The notes beneath the pieces are model-generated. The model worked only from the letters and a program-made list of their open reading frames with translations, had not been told where the DNA came from and searched no databases. The position numbers and the translations under genes are program-made. A stretch of DNA of 64,000 bases from Lachnospiraceae bacterium AC2028 (lineage in GTDB: Bacteria; Bacillota; Clostridia; Lachnospirales; Lachnospiraceae), in NCBI GenBank assembly GCA_000702685.1, contig JNJD01000014.1, forward strand, positions 23,523 through 87,522. Reading direction: 5' to 3'. Numbering within the stretch: the stretch's first letter is position 1; every line of letters starts with the position of its first letter. This document shows, in pieces, positions 54,044 to 63,372 of the stretch.

Positions 54044-56821
54044 TCAGTGCAGGAACTCGATGGACTTAAGTGAAGGCGTTCCGCCGCCGGTGTAGGTCAG
54101 ATACAGTGCATTGACACCGGTGATGTTGGGAAGCTCACATTCATGAGCGGTCCAGATATTGGATCCGTCGCCCTTGATCTTACCGAGAACTTCGCCGTTA
54201 AGTGCAGTCCTTACTTTAAATTCTCCGTTGTAATAAGCTCTTGTCTTGATCCTGAGTCCCTTGACGTTCTTCATGTCAAAGTACTTGAATCCGATCGTGG
54301 TGTTGTTGACAATTGCTTTGATATATGAAGGAGCAACTACATCATCGCCGCCTTCCTGTACGACTCTGGGACATCCGTCCTCAATATACATTTTGTGTTC
54401 ATCGGTGAAGATGTTACATGCGATGTAAGCAGGGTACTCACCGATATCGGAAAGAGGTCCGCCGTTAAGTCCGCAGGATGTGATCTCTACCTGAGGGATA
54501 TGTCCGTCGTCGGTAAATCTGATCTTCTCGGCGCAGCCCTGTCTTGAGAACCAGTTGCCGTTTGTATGGCGGTGATAGAAGATATACCAGTCATCACCGA
54601 TCTGAACAATGCTTCCGTGGTTATTGCCGCCGTATGCGATGGCATCGAGAGGCTTCTTACCGTTGCTTAGTCCGATATCATTGTTGCTTACGATGACTCC
54701 GCCGTAGGTGTAAGGTCCGGTCGGTGAATCGGACATTGCATAGCAGAGTTCGTGCATTACCTGGGATGAGTAGATAAAGTAATATTTGCCGTTTCTTACT
54801 CTGATCGAAGGTGCTTCGAAGAAAGCATGTCCTTCATATCCGGTTCCTTCGCTGTACTGTGCACCGGGTGCGATGAACTCGGGGCCTCTTGTGATCGTGA
54901 GCATATCGGGACCGAGAAGTGTAAGCATTGCACCGTGTCTGGACTTATCGCCGTGTCCGCAGAATCCGGTGAAGAGATAAGTCGTGTCACCTTCGGTAAG
55001 AACTCCGGGATCGAACTGTGGCTCATCGCCTTCTTTTTCGCCGAGGCGTGTTCCGTCTTCATAGTGAACGTATCCGATGAACTTGAAAGGTCCGGCGGGC
55101 TTATCGCTTACTGCTACGGATACAACGCATACCTTATCGAGTACATAGTAGATGTAATATTTTCCGTCGGGGCCTACGGTCACATCGGGTGCGTAGAGGC
55201 ACATATGTCCGTCTTTGTTGAGAGGATCCTCGGTCTTGGGCAGGCTAATGCCTTCGTATCTCCAGTTGCCGAGATCGTTAACGTCAGCAGACCATGCTAC
55301 ATAATCATTCAGGCAGAAAGTCTCTCCGCCGAACTTATCGTGTGAGCCGTAGACATAGACTCTGTTTCCGAATACGTAAGGCTCACCGTCGGGAATGTAT
55401 TCCCAGCTGGGAAGGTAGGGGTTGACTGCCTGTTTCCTGGTGTTTTGTCTGATGCCGCCTTCTTTTTTCGGAGATGCGCCGTAACCCATGAATTCCATTT
55501 CGTTGCGGTCGCCTTCTGTATATGTATTCCATTCGGGAAGAGGAAGTCCGTCTGAACCAAGTCCGTTGGGGTTGCCTGTCTTGATGAAGTTTACGAAATA
55601 ATCGCTCATCTGACGGGCGAGATTGAAATGTCTTCCTTCATAGGGTCTGTGGCACTTTTTGATCGTGTCAAAGAAGAACCAGAGATCACAGGAGTGGAAT
55701 GTTCCGGGGAACGGATCGTTCTCCGCTCCGTCTCCGGGAATATCGGGATCGAAGCGGTAATAGTAGAACTTCTGGTCGCGAGCATTCTTTTCCGCATCGA
55801 GGAAGGTATCCTTGACTGACTTTTCTACAGTGTTAAGACCGTTCATTATGAATTCATCGGAAGTGTTGCCGGCAATGATGGGTACGTCGGCGCACTGTCT
55901 GTTAACAATCCTTTCCCTGGGATCGCCGAGTGAGAATTTGCCGTCCTGGATGGGAGCGAACATTCCGTTTTCTGCGCGGAACCTGGCATATTCGGAAATG
56001 ATCGTATCGGTATCTATCTTACGTGCTTCTTCGATGGAGCTTACACCGAGCTGTGCAAGGAACTTGGCTCCTTTTTCCTCGGCCATCTCAAGAGTCATAG
56101 GCTTGAAAAGATTGTCGTTGAAATATTTGGGGCTGATGAATCCGCTGAAAACGGCAGCACCTTTGATGATGCCGAAATTAGCTTCGTGAGCGAGCTGGTT
56201 CTGCACGCTTGCACCGCCTGCGGACTGTCCGGCTATTGTGATCTTTTCGGGATCTCCGCCGAATGCTGCGATGTTTTCATATACCCAGTGAAGTCCTGCC
56301 TTCTGGTCGAGTAGACCGAAATTGGCGGGATGCTCCGGATCGGCGGTTGAAAGATCGTGATGGCAAAGAAAACCGAAAGCGGCGAGTCTGTAAGCTACGC
56401 TGACCACGATTATTCCTCTTTTTGCGAGAGCTTCTCCGTTGAACTCCATCTCAGCGGTATATCCCCACTGGAAACCGCCGCCGTAATACCATACGAGTAC
56501 GGGAAGCTTTTCGTCCTTGCTCTTGGCGGGAGTCCAGATATTAAGATACAGGCAGTCCTCGCTCAAGGGAATGTCAGCATCGACATGCCATTCCCTGCAG
56601 TAAATATCGGTACCGACTCCGGGCTGATCCTGTGCGGAAATGGGGCCGAAATCGTCGCATAAAAGCTCGCCTTCCCAGTTTTCTGCGGGCCGGGGAGCCT
56701 TCCATCTGTTTTCACCTACCGGGGGCGCCGCGAAAGGAATTCCCTTGTATGCGGTGATCCTGGGGTCGTTACCGGCAATACCCCTCAATTTGCCGTTTTT
56801 GACTTCTGTTGATCTAAGCAT
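54044..56821 (-). CDS. Carboxylesterase (type B) - GH43 - CBM6-like fusion enzyme
   Basis: A 925-residue protein without a signal peptide, so probably cytoplasmic. Residues 1 to about 465 are a type B carboxylesterase: YKGIPFAAPPVGENRW, SEDCLYLNIW and the nucleophile motif GQSAGG. About 470-780 is a GH43 glycosidase with DGEPYVFGNRVYVYGSHD, APDVTVGPDGKYYIYY and FFEAPSIRVRNGKYYFIYS, holding the expected acidic residues; the last 120 residues resemble CBM6. It probably removes acyl groups and arabinose or xylose from imported plant oligosaccharides. The start at 56821 has GGAGG five bases upstream; an ATG at 56833 overlaps that site. Confidence 0.88.
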   Translation of the reverse strand: MLRSTEVKNGKLRGIAGNDPRITAYKGIPFAAPPVGENRWKAPRPAENWEGELLCDDFGPISAQDQPGVGTDIYCREWHVDADIPLSEDCLYLNIWTPAKSKDEKLPVLVWYYGGGFQWGYTAEMEFNGEALAKRGIIVVSVAYRLAAFGFLCHHDLSTADPEHPANFGLLDQKAGLHWVYENIAAFGGDPEKITIAGQSAGGASVQNQLAHEANFGIIKGAAVFSGFISPKYFNDNLFKPMTLEMAEEKGAKFLAQLGVSSIEEARKIDTDTIISEYARFRAENGMFAPIQDGKFSLGDPRERIVNRQCADVPIIAGNTSDEFIMNGLNTVEKSVKDTFLDAEKNARDQKFYYYRFDPDIPGDGAENDPFPGTFHSCDLWFFFDTIKKCHRPYEGRHFNLARQMSDYFVNFIKTGNPNGLGSDGLPLPEWNTYTEGDRNEMEFMGYGASPKKEGGIRQNTRKQAVNPYLPSWEYIPDGEPYVFGNRVYVYGSHDKFGGETFCLNDYVAWSADVNDLGNWRYEGISLPKTEDPLNKDGHMCLYAPDVTVGPDGKYYIYYVLDKVCVVSVAVSDKPAGPFKFIGYVHYEDGTRLGEKEGDEPQFDPGVLTEGDTTYLFTGFCGHGDKSRHGAMLTLLGPDMLTITRGPEFIAPGAQYSEGTGYEGHAFFEAPSIRVRNGKYYFIYSSQVMHELCYAMSDSPTGPYTYGGVIVSNNDIGLSNGKKPLDAIAYGGNNHGSIVQIGDDWYIFYHRHTNGNWFSRQGCAEKIRFTDDGHIPQVEITSCGLNGGPLSDIGEYPAYIACNIFTDEHKMYIEDGCPRVVQEGGDDVVAPSYIKAIVNNTTIGFKYFDMKNVKGLRIKTRAYYNGEFKVRTALNGEVLGKIKGDGSNIWTAHECELPNITGVNALYLTYTGGGTPSLKSIEFLH

Positions 56822-56840
56822 AGTACCCTCCATGTATGAT

Positions 56841-56855
56841 TTTAAACGCTTTCAA
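56841..56855. promoter_or_regulatory. LacI/CcpA-type operator-like site in the esterase/GH43 leader
   Basis: Read on the - strand the site is TTGAAAGCGTTTAAA, one mismatch from the cre pattern WTGNAANCGNWWNCA. It lies about 26-40 bases downstream of the predicted transcript start, where a bound LacI-family protein would block elongation. This fits carbon control of a plant-polysaccharide enzyme. Confidence 0.55.
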
Positions 56856-56887
56856 GGATCGCGTTTATGTTTTGAAAATACTCTTTG

Positions 56888-56893
56888 ATTATA
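56888..56893 (-). promoter_or_regulatory. Predicted -10 box of the esterase/GH43 gene
   Basis: TATAAT on the - strand, 66 bases before the ATG. I see no convincing -35 at normal spacing; a TTGGCA is 22 bases away. The operator-like site lies between it and the start codon. Confidence 0.45.
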
Positions 56894-56953
56894 ATTGAAA
56901 AAAGAGACAAAATCTTGCCAAAAATAAGCATTTTTTTTGTACTTTTCAAGGTT

Positions 56954-56965
56954 CTGAAACGTTTG
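56954..56965. promoter_or_regulatory. LacI-family operator-like palindrome before the GH3 gene
   Basis: TGAAACGTTTGA is a near-perfect palindrome around CG, as in LacI-family operators. It occupies the -35 position of the extended -10 promoter of the GH3 gene, so binding would block RNA polymerase. Confidence 0.45.
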
Positions 56966-56973
56966 AGAAAAAA

Positions 56974-56982
56974 TGGTATAAT
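56974..56982 (+). promoter_or_regulatory. Extended -10 of the GH3 gene, placed for a leaderless transcript
   Basis: TGGTATAAT is a perfect TGnTATAAT element followed by exactly six bases and then the GTG start codon. Transcription should start at the G of GTG. No Shine-Dalgarno sequence can precede it. Confidence 0.6.
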
Positions 56983-56988
56983 ACTGGG

Positions 56989-58434
56989 GTGAAAAAGCTG
57001 CTCGAAAAACTGAAAGGAAATCCCTATATACTTCTTGTGATAGGAACGATACTGCCTCTTATCACAATAGGAATTGTCATATGGGTTTTGGTCTCGGCCC
57101 GTTCCGCGAATCCTCAGGCCGGTCCGATGACTCCAACAATAAATGAGGAGACTGTTACCGGTGATACAAATACGGGCGATCAGGCTGACCCGGGAGGTTC
57201 GGTTTTGCCCGGTCCCGAAGACGGCAATGCTTCCGGTATTCCCGATGTATCCGGAGATGGTAAGGAAGGTTACGGTGACGGAAATGAAGATAATTCCGTC
57301 ATTTCAGAAGGAGATAATGAAGATAGCCCGGCAGTGGATGATCCGGGTAACGATACAGGTGACGGAGATACGGATGGAAGCGTTATTCCTGCCGCACCTG
57401 CAGATCCTATAGATGCATATATTTCCGGCATGACCCTCCACGAGAAGGTCTGTCAGATGATAATCGCAACGCCTGCTTCCCTTACGGGTGAAAGAAAGCC
57501 CAAAACAGCGGGTCTGCTCCTTCATAATGCACTTACCGCGTACCCTGTCGGAGGCCTTATCTTCGATACGGGAAATATATCAAGCGGTGACCAGATAAGG
57601 AAATATCTGTCCGATGCGCAGAGCCTTTCCAAGACGCCTCTTATCCTTACACTTGATGAAGAAGGCGGAAGAGTTACCAGGCTTCAGACAACTGTCGGTA
57701 CGACTCAGATAGGTCCCATGTATGATTATCACGAACTTGGGACCGGTACCGCTTATTCGAACGCTGCGGTCATTGCATCCGATATAAAGTCATACGGCTT
57801 TAATATGGACCTTGCTCCGGTTGCTGATGTATGGTCGAATCCGGATAACACCGTGATAGGAGACAGAGCATACAGTACCGATTATGCCGAGGCTTCCGAA
57901 CTGGTTGCATCTGCGGTTCGGGGATTTCACTCACAGAACATACCGTGCTGTCTTAAGCATTTTCCCGGGCACGGAGATTCATCGGAGGACAGCCATTACG
58001 GAGCCGTATATATTTATAAATCGCTTGCCGATATAAAAGCGGAGGAATGTCTTCCTTTTGCTTCGGGAATAAATGCCGGAGCCGACTGCGTGATGATGGG
58101 GCATCTAATAGTCAGTGAACTCGGAGATGATCCCGCTCTCTTTTCCGGGACGCTGATACAGGGAGTTCTCCGCGGGGAGCTTGGGTTTAACGGCATTGTG
58201 ATGACCGATTCTCTACAGATGAAAGCCATGACCGATTATTACGGAGTTTCCGATATTGCGGTAAGATCGGTCGGCGCGGGCTGTGATATCCTGCTGATGC
58301 CTTCGGATGTTCCGTTTACGGTAAAAGCGATAGAAGACGCCGTGCTTGCGGGAACGATCCCCGAATCAAGGATCGATGAAAGCGTCAGACGTATTATTTC
58401 TTTGAAGGTAAAATACGGTATCATGCAAATGTGA
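56989..58434 (+). CDS. nagZ: GH3 beta-N-acetylhexosaminidase (NagZ-like), membrane-anchored
   Basis: A 481-residue protein with an N-terminal membrane anchor (about 13-36), a Gly/Asp/Ser/Pro-rich linker to about 135, and a GH3 domain. The NagZ signature KHFPGHGDSSEDSH is complete, including the histidine-aspartate acid/base dyad, and VMTDSLQM carries the nucleophile aspartate. It should release N-acetylglucosamine from peptidoglycan or related glycans at the outer face. The GTG start gives the best signal anchor; the next ATG lies behind the anchor. It is transcribed away from the esterase/GH43 gene and may share its regulator. Confidence 0.88.
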   Translation: MKKLLEKLKGNPYILLVIGTILPLITIGIVIWVLVSARSANPQAGPMTPTINEETVTGDTNTGDQADPGGSVLPGPEDGNASGIPDVSGDGKEGYGDGNEDNSVISEGDNEDSPAVDDPGNDTGDGDTDGSVIPAAPADPIDAYISGMTLHEKVCQMIIATPASLTGERKPKTAGLLLHNALTAYPVGGLIFDTGNISSGDQIRKYLSDAQSLSKTPLILTLDEEGGRVTRLQTTVGTTQIGPMYDYHELGTGTAYSNAAVIASDIKSYGFNMDLAPVADVWSNPDNTVIGDRAYSTDYAEASELVASAVRGFHSQNIPCCLKHFPGHGDSSEDSHYGAVYIYKSLADIKAEECLPFASGINAGADCVMMGHLIVSELGDDPALFSGTLIQGVLRGELGFNGIVMTDSLQMKAMTDYYGVSDIAVRSVGAGCDILLMPSDVPFTVKAIEDAVLAGTIPESRIDESVRRIISLKVKYGIMQM

Positions 58435-58463
58435 TACTTTTACCGGCTGAGGGGCCATAATCT

Positions 58464-59033
58464 ATGGAAAAAGAAAGAGTTACAGCACTCGGATATGAAT
58501 TCGCCTGCCTGGATGACGCTATCCTTGCGCAGTCCGAGATGAAAAAGATCGAATATCTGAAAAGCCATCTTGATAAAGGCGATGCAACTACGGTCAAGGC
58601 GCTTTACGATAAGGCAATCGATGAGAAGTTCTTCAAGACTCCCGTCGGCATTGCTTTTCTTACCGAGATGAGGGAATACCTGATCGATACTCTCGATTAT
58701 TCGGAGGAGGAGGTTCAGCCCATTCCTCTTTATATGTTCTATGACACTACGAAAAAGAATGACAAGGCGGGAGAGGCTTCTAAGAAAAAGAAAGAGCCCG
58801 TAGGTCTTCTTTTTGTATCGATAGTACTTAATATCGCTTTGATCGCGGGTGTGATCTGGATGTTCTGGATCGCAACGCATACGGATAATCCGAACATACT
58901 TAATTATGAGACTGTGCTTACCAACAGATATGCTTCCTGGGACCAGGAACTTACCGAGCGTGAAAGACAGGTAAGACTGATGGAACGCGAACTTGGTATC
59001 GCACAGGACAGTGAAGAAATTTCCGAAGAGTAA
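58464..59033 (+). CDS. Single-pass membrane protein of unknown function
   Basis: A 189-residue protein I do not recognise. The N-terminal 100 residues are soluble and helical, one membrane helix lies at about 113-136, and the C-terminal tail holds a predicted coiled coil (WDQELTERERQVRLMERELG). GAGGGG precedes the ATG. Twelve bases after it comes the large DUF2339-like membrane protein, then a lipoprotein, so the three genes probably form one operon for an envelope complex. Confidence 0.6.
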   Translation: MEKERVTALGYEFACLDDAILAQSEMKKIEYLKSHLDKGDATTVKALYDKAIDEKFFKTPVGIAFLTEMREYLIDTLDYSEEEVQPIPLYMFYDTTKKNDKAGEASKKKKEPVGLLFVSIVLNIALIAGVIWMFWIATHTDNPNILNYETVLTNRYASWDQELTERERQVRLMERELGIAQDSEEISEE

Positions 59034-59054
59034 TACATCAGGAGGATGGATGTA

Positions 59055-61598
59055 ATGAAACTTACTTTCTACAACGAGGTCATACAGTTTGATTATGAGC
59101 TCGGATCTCTTATCAGATCATCTGAAGATCCGATGTTCACACAATATCTTTCTGACATAAAGAATGATATTCAGAACAATCCCGGACGTGTGCCGGAATA
59201 CAGACAGCAGGTGATCGATAATTACAATGTTTATTCCGATAAGATGAATAAACTCGGCTGTCCCGTTGAGAGGCTTTTTTTCAAGGCTGTATACGGAGAT
59301 ATGGAAGCGCCGGAGATCAAGAATCCGATGTTTTCAGTGAAAGCTCCTGAGCCTGCACCCGTCACCTCAACAGCCCTCGTTCCGGAGTCTGAAGCAGCAG
59401 CGGAACCTGTACCTGCTTCCGGGGCTGTTTCTTCAGCGGGATCTAAGCCTATGCCCGGTACTGTGCCCACAGCCGATTCGGCATTGAATCCTCAGCCTAT
59501 ACCTGCGGCCCGGCCCGCTGCCTTTGATCCCTATACCGGCAGGCCTTTGACTCAGCCCGTTCAGAATATTAATGTCAGCTCAGCTTCAAAGTCCAAGAAG
59601 ACCGAGTTTGCGGTAGGTGCGATTGTGATGTCGATCATCGGATCTGTTTTCCTTCTTACGGGTCTGGTTTATTTTTCGATCAATTTCCTTGATACATTCG
59701 CACAGGGCATGGTCATGTACCTTGTATGTGCGATCGTTCTCTGTGTTTCCGAATTCGTCATCAGAAGGATCGTTCCGAAGCTTTCCGCCGTATTTACCGC
59801 GATAGGCATAAGCGGGGTATTCCTTACGACTGTAGTCAATTACAGATCGCTCGGAAATCTCAACCTTCCAGTTACAGCGATAATCCTTGCGGTATGTGCA
59901 GTGCTTGTATGCTTTTTCGGTTATATCAGAAAGAGCCAGCTTTATTCGATCATAGGATTCCTTGCCGCATTCATATCATCGATAGCAATAGGCGGAGAGG
60001 TTACTCCTACCGAGTATATTGTCATCACTCTCGGAACTCTGATCATATCTTCGATATGGCTTCTTTTCCCTGTTGAAAAATATTACAGTGCCGTTACTCC
60101 CGTGATGCTCGGTGCCGAGATGGTATATATGGTCGCCGGATTCATTTTCAAGATGGATACGGATTCCGATTTTGCGAAGGATTTTCTGAAGATAGTATTT
60201 CTTGTCTGCAGCATTACGGTCATCAATTTCATATATTACATAGGTGCAAAGCGCAGTGATAAATCCGCTCCCGGAGAGGATGTTGCTTCCGTTTTCAGCA
60301 TCATACTTTATTCATTTGCAATTTTATACGGAACGTTCATGATCACGGCAGTTATCGGCACGCTCGGAAAGACCTGCAATCTGAGCATGACCGAAAAGAT
60401 CATTCTCGGAATTGTAATGTATCTGATCCTGGTGATCGAGGAAGGCGTATTTGTATTCCTTGTAAAGGATAAGAACGACAAGAATTTTGTGGTGATGTAC
60501 ACATCGTTCCAGGTTATGGGACTTATACTTCTTCTCGGACCCCAGAACACGATAGTACAGGCAGTGCTTCTTGTGATCCATATTCTTATTTCCAGATATA
60601 TGACAAGGTATGACTGCGTAAATGTTGCATTCAAGGCTGTGGATCTTGTTCTGCATTCCGTATTTATCTGCTGTGCTCTCGGCATTGCATTTGATACCAA
60701 TGATATTCATCCGATACAGAAATACATCGGATGCAGTATTCTGATCGCAGGTCTTGCGGCATCGATGTTTATCGGCATCGGTTTTATCAATATCATTGAG
60801 ATCCTTTCAGTGTTTACTATCACGATCATCCTGGGATCCGTTGTGATGCCTGAGGGACTCGGTGAAGCCGTCAGTATGGGTGTGTTACTTCTTTTTACAT
60901 TCCTGATCAACAATATAAGCAGGATAAAAGGAAAGAATTTCTACGTGTTCAACTGGTTTGCCCTGGTGTGGTCTGTCATCATCCTGATATTCGCATCACA
61001 TAATGACTACTCGGCTGAAGAGATCCTGGTATTTACGATCAGCGCCGTATTCGGACTGGCACTTGTGATCCTTCTTATGAACAAAGAGTACGGAATGCCT
61101 TTCCACGGGAAATACATCATCATTCCCGCTTACCTGACATTCATTTCATTCCTGATACCTCTCGATAACGGATTTGTTCTCAGCATAATCCTTATGGCTA
61201 TCGCGGTTATCAGCGTTGTGATCGGATTTGTGTTAAAAGAAAAATCGATCAGAATATACGGACTTATACTTTCTATTGTCATATGTGGTAAAATAGCTTT
61301 GGTGGATTTTGTATCCATCGGAGATATCAGATCCAAAACGATAATGTATATTCTTGTCGGTGCGCTTGCTCTTGCGATAGGATGTATCTATATGGTTCTT
61401 GAAGCAAGGGAGAGCAAAGCTGCCAAGGCGGTTACTATGACTCAGGCTCCCGTTAATTATCAGCCTGTACAGCCACAGTATGCTCAGCCGGCACAAAATG
61501 AATTTGTTTCGACAGAGGGTATAGTTTCAAATAATAATATTTCTGTAGAGGGGAATACAGAGAATAAGGAACTTTATGAAGAAAACAAGATTGATTAA
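59055..61598 (+). CDS. Large polytopic membrane protein (DUF2339-like)
   Basis: An 847-residue protein. Residues 1-95 are soluble and helical, about 95-180 are a Pro/Ala-rich linker, and the rest is a dense series of more than twenty short membrane segments, the look of DUF2339 proteins. A Gln/Pro/Tyr/Ala-rich tail follows. The start is the ATG at 59055, nine bases after GGAGG; the ATG at 59046 touches that site. It overlaps the lipoprotein gene by 23 bases. Its function is unknown; such proteins occur with envelope genes. Confidence 0.65.
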   Translation: MKLTFYNEVIQFDYELGSLIRSSEDPMFTQYLSDIKNDIQNNPGRVPEYRQQVIDNYNVYSDKMNKLGCPVERLFFKAVYGDMEAPEIKNPMFSVKAPEPAPVTSTALVPESEAAAEPVPASGAVSSAGSKPMPGTVPTADSALNPQPIPAARPAAFDPYTGRPLTQPVQNINVSSASKSKKTEFAVGAIVMSIIGSVFLLTGLVYFSINFLDTFAQGMVMYLVCAIVLCVSEFVIRRIVPKLSAVFTAIGISGVFLTTVVNYRSLGNLNLPVTAIILAVCAVLVCFFGYIRKSQLYSIIGFLAAFISSIAIGGEVTPTEYIVITLGTLIISSIWLLFPVEKYYSAVTPVMLGAEMVYMVAGFIFKMDTDSDFAKDFLKIVFLVCSITVINFIYYIGAKRSDKSAPGEDVASVFSIILYSFAILYGTFMITAVIGTLGKTCNLSMTEKIILGIVMYLILVIEEGVFVFLVKDKNDKNFVVMYTSFQVMGLILLLGPQNTIVQAVLLVIHILISRYMTRYDCVNVAFKAVDLVLHSVFICCALGIAFDTNDIHPIQKYIGCSILIAGLAASMFIGIGFINIIEILSVFTITIILGSVVMPEGLGEAVSMGVLLLFTFLINNISRIKGKNFYVFNWFALVWSVIILIFASHNDYSAEEILVFTISAVFGLALVILLMNKEYGMPFHGKYIIIPAYLTFISFLIPLDNGFVLSIILMAIAVISVVIGFVLKEKSIRIYGLILSIVICGKIALVDFVSIGDIRSKTIMYILVGALALAIGCIYMVLEARESKAAKAVTMTQAPVNYQPVQPQYAQPAQNEFVSTEGIVSNNNISVEGNTENKELYEENKID

Positions 61599-62355
61599 AT
61601 TAATATCGCTTTCCGTTTGCTGCGTTCTCTTTTTCGGAGGGTGCAAATCCGAGATAGCGGAGATGACCGATGAACAGCAGCAGCAGGTCGGAGAGTATGC
61701 CGCATTTGCGATGCTCCGTTATGACGCCGAGCACAGAAGCCGTTTGGTTGATTATTCCGAGGTTGTGGCTGCAGATGAAGCGGCAAGGCTTGCTGAAGAA
61801 GCTGCCGCGGCTGCAGAACTTGCAAGACAGACGGAGACTGCGGAGAATCCCGATGAGACGCTTGATCCTGAAGGCAATCCCGTTGAGATCATCGATAACA
61901 CTTCCGATTCCGGTGAGGGATATGTAAGTGATACGATGGAGGATTTCCTGGAGCTTCAGTCCGGACTTCTTCTTTCCTATAAGGGATACACGATTCAGTC
62001 ATCATATCCCGAGGATGCGGATGTTTCCGAATATTTTGTCGTTGAAGCCACCGCCGGCAAGAAATTCCTTGTTCTGTGGTATTCGCTTTATAACGGATCC
62101 GGAATGAGTGCCGACATAAATTTCCTTTCCGATAACATCTCTTTCAAGTGCAAGGTCAATGATGAGGTTACAATGACTGCTCTTGTGACGATGCTCGGAG
62201 ATGATATGAGTACTCTCAAGTGCAGTCTCAGGGATAATGAAGAGATTGACTGCGTGCTTGTGTTTGAGCTCGACGAAGAAGTTGCTTCGAATATCGATAC
62301 CATCGTTCTTAAGCTTTCCAAGCCCGACTCTGATTGGGAAAGAAAATTATCATAA
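61576..62355 (+). CDS. Lipoprotein of unknown function
   Basis: A 259-residue lipoprotein with signal peptide and lipobox FGGC (cysteine at about 23). Residues of about 25-85 are helical and rich in Gln, Ala and Glu; about 120-259 look like a beta-sandwich of the DUF4352 type (FVVEATAGKKFLVLWYSLYN). AAGGA precedes the ATG, and the gene overlaps the upstream membrane protein, so it is translationally coupled. A terminator ends the operon. Confidence 0.72.
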   Translation: MKKTRLIKLISLSVCCVLFFGGCKSEIAEMTDEQQQQVGEYAAFAMLRYDAEHRSRLVDYSEVVAADEAARLAEEAAAAAELARQTETAENPDETLDPEGNPVEIIDNTSDSGEGYVSDTMEDFLELQSGLLLSYKGYTIQSSYPEDADVSEYFVVEATAGKKFLVLWYSLYNGSGMSADINFLSDNISFKCKVNDEVTMTALVTMLGDDMSTLKCSLRDNEEIDCVLVFELDEEVASNIDTIVLKLSKPDSDWERKLS

Positions 62356-62368
62356 GAATGTAAAGCAT

Positions 62369-62400
62369 AAGAGCAGGTTCATTTCGAACCTGCTCTTTTT
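62369..62400 (+). terminator. Rho-independent terminator
   Basis: AAGAGCAGGTTC pairs with GAACCTGCTCTT around ATTTC with a T run. A-rich sequence before it means it may also serve the convergent EamA gene. Confidence 0.9.
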
Positions 62401-62434
62401 GTATGCATATGTTTTTGGTTGATGAACTATCACC

Positions 62435-63364
62435 TTATCTTTTTCTTGCTATCTGCCATTTGATCACCGCAGCACCGATGATTATCACATATCCTATCAG
62501 ACTGTAAACATCGGGGAATTCATTCAGGAAGATCATTCCAAGCATTGCGGCAAATATTACCTGCGTGTAATCGAATACCGAGATGTCCTTGGCCGGTGCA
62601 TTCTGATATGCGGCCGTTATGTTGAACTGTGCTATGCCAGCACATACGCCCGCACCTATCAGACATCCCCATTGTTCAAACGACATCGGGTGCCAGTCGA
62701 ATATCAGGAAAGGTCCTGTAACAAGACATGAGAAAAGAGAGAAATAAAATACGATCGTCTTACCCGGCTGACCGGTTTTTCCCATCTTATGTACAAACGC
62801 ATATGCCGCACCTGCGCCGAATCCTCCGTACAGACCGACAAGAGCCGGAATTGATGCAAGGCCTACCGAAGGTTTGATTATGAAAAGAGAACCGATGAAT
62901 GCAATCGCAACACATGACCAGTCGATCGCAGTCGGTATTTCCTTCATAATGAAATAACTTACGATGATCGCAAAGAACGGAGACAGCTTGTTGAGCATAT
63001 TTGCATCTGCAATGCCGAGCCTGTCTATTGCCCAGAAGTTGGCGATCATTCCGCTGGTGCCGAAGAGACATCTCATTAACAGAGATACTCCGTTACCTTT
63101 TCTTACTGAGAATCCGATCCTGTTCTTGATGATCGCACCTGTTGCCACCCATAAAGCAAAGAAGTTTCTAAAGAAAGTTTTCTGCATCGTGGGAAGTTCG
63201 CCCGATATCCTTACGAAGAATGTCATTAGTGAAAAGAAGAGCGCCGCCATTAGAAGATGCAGTATTGCTTTTCTGAGTTTGCTTCCGTCTATGGGTGCAT
63301 CCTGCATTGCTGCATTATCTATTGGCTTATTGTCTTTTGTTGTGCTGTTTGAATCGTTATTCAT
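62435..63364 (-). CDS. EamA/DMT-family transporter
   Basis: A ten-helix drug/metabolite transporter of 309 residues with two EamA repeats (about 28-160 and 170-305). FFRNFFALWVATGAI, ADANMLNKLSPFFAIIVSYF and FDYTQVIFAAMLGMIFLNE are typical of the family. The N-terminus is a hydrophilic Asn/Asp/Ser-rich stretch. The start chosen is the ATG at 63364, because a well-formed promoter puts transcription start one or two bases before it; an in-frame GTG at 63382 would lie upstream of that start. The substrate is unknown. Confidence 0.82.
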   Translation of the reverse strand: MNNDSNSTTKDNKPIDNAAMQDAPIDGSKLRKAILHLLMAALFFSLMTFFVRISGELPTMQKTFFRNFFALWVATGAIIKNRIGFSVRKGNGVSLLMRCLFGTSGMIANFWAIDRLGIADANMLNKLSPFFAIIVSYFIMKEIPTAIDWSCVAIAFIGSLFIIKPSVGLASIPALVGLYGGFGAGAAYAFVHKMGKTGQPGKTIVFYFSLFSCLVTGPFLIFDWHPMSFEQWGCLIGAGVCAGIAQFNITAAYQNAPAKDISVFDYTQVIFAAMLGMIFLNEFPDVYSLIGYVIIIGAAVIKWQIARKR

Positions 63365-63372
63365 TGTATCTG

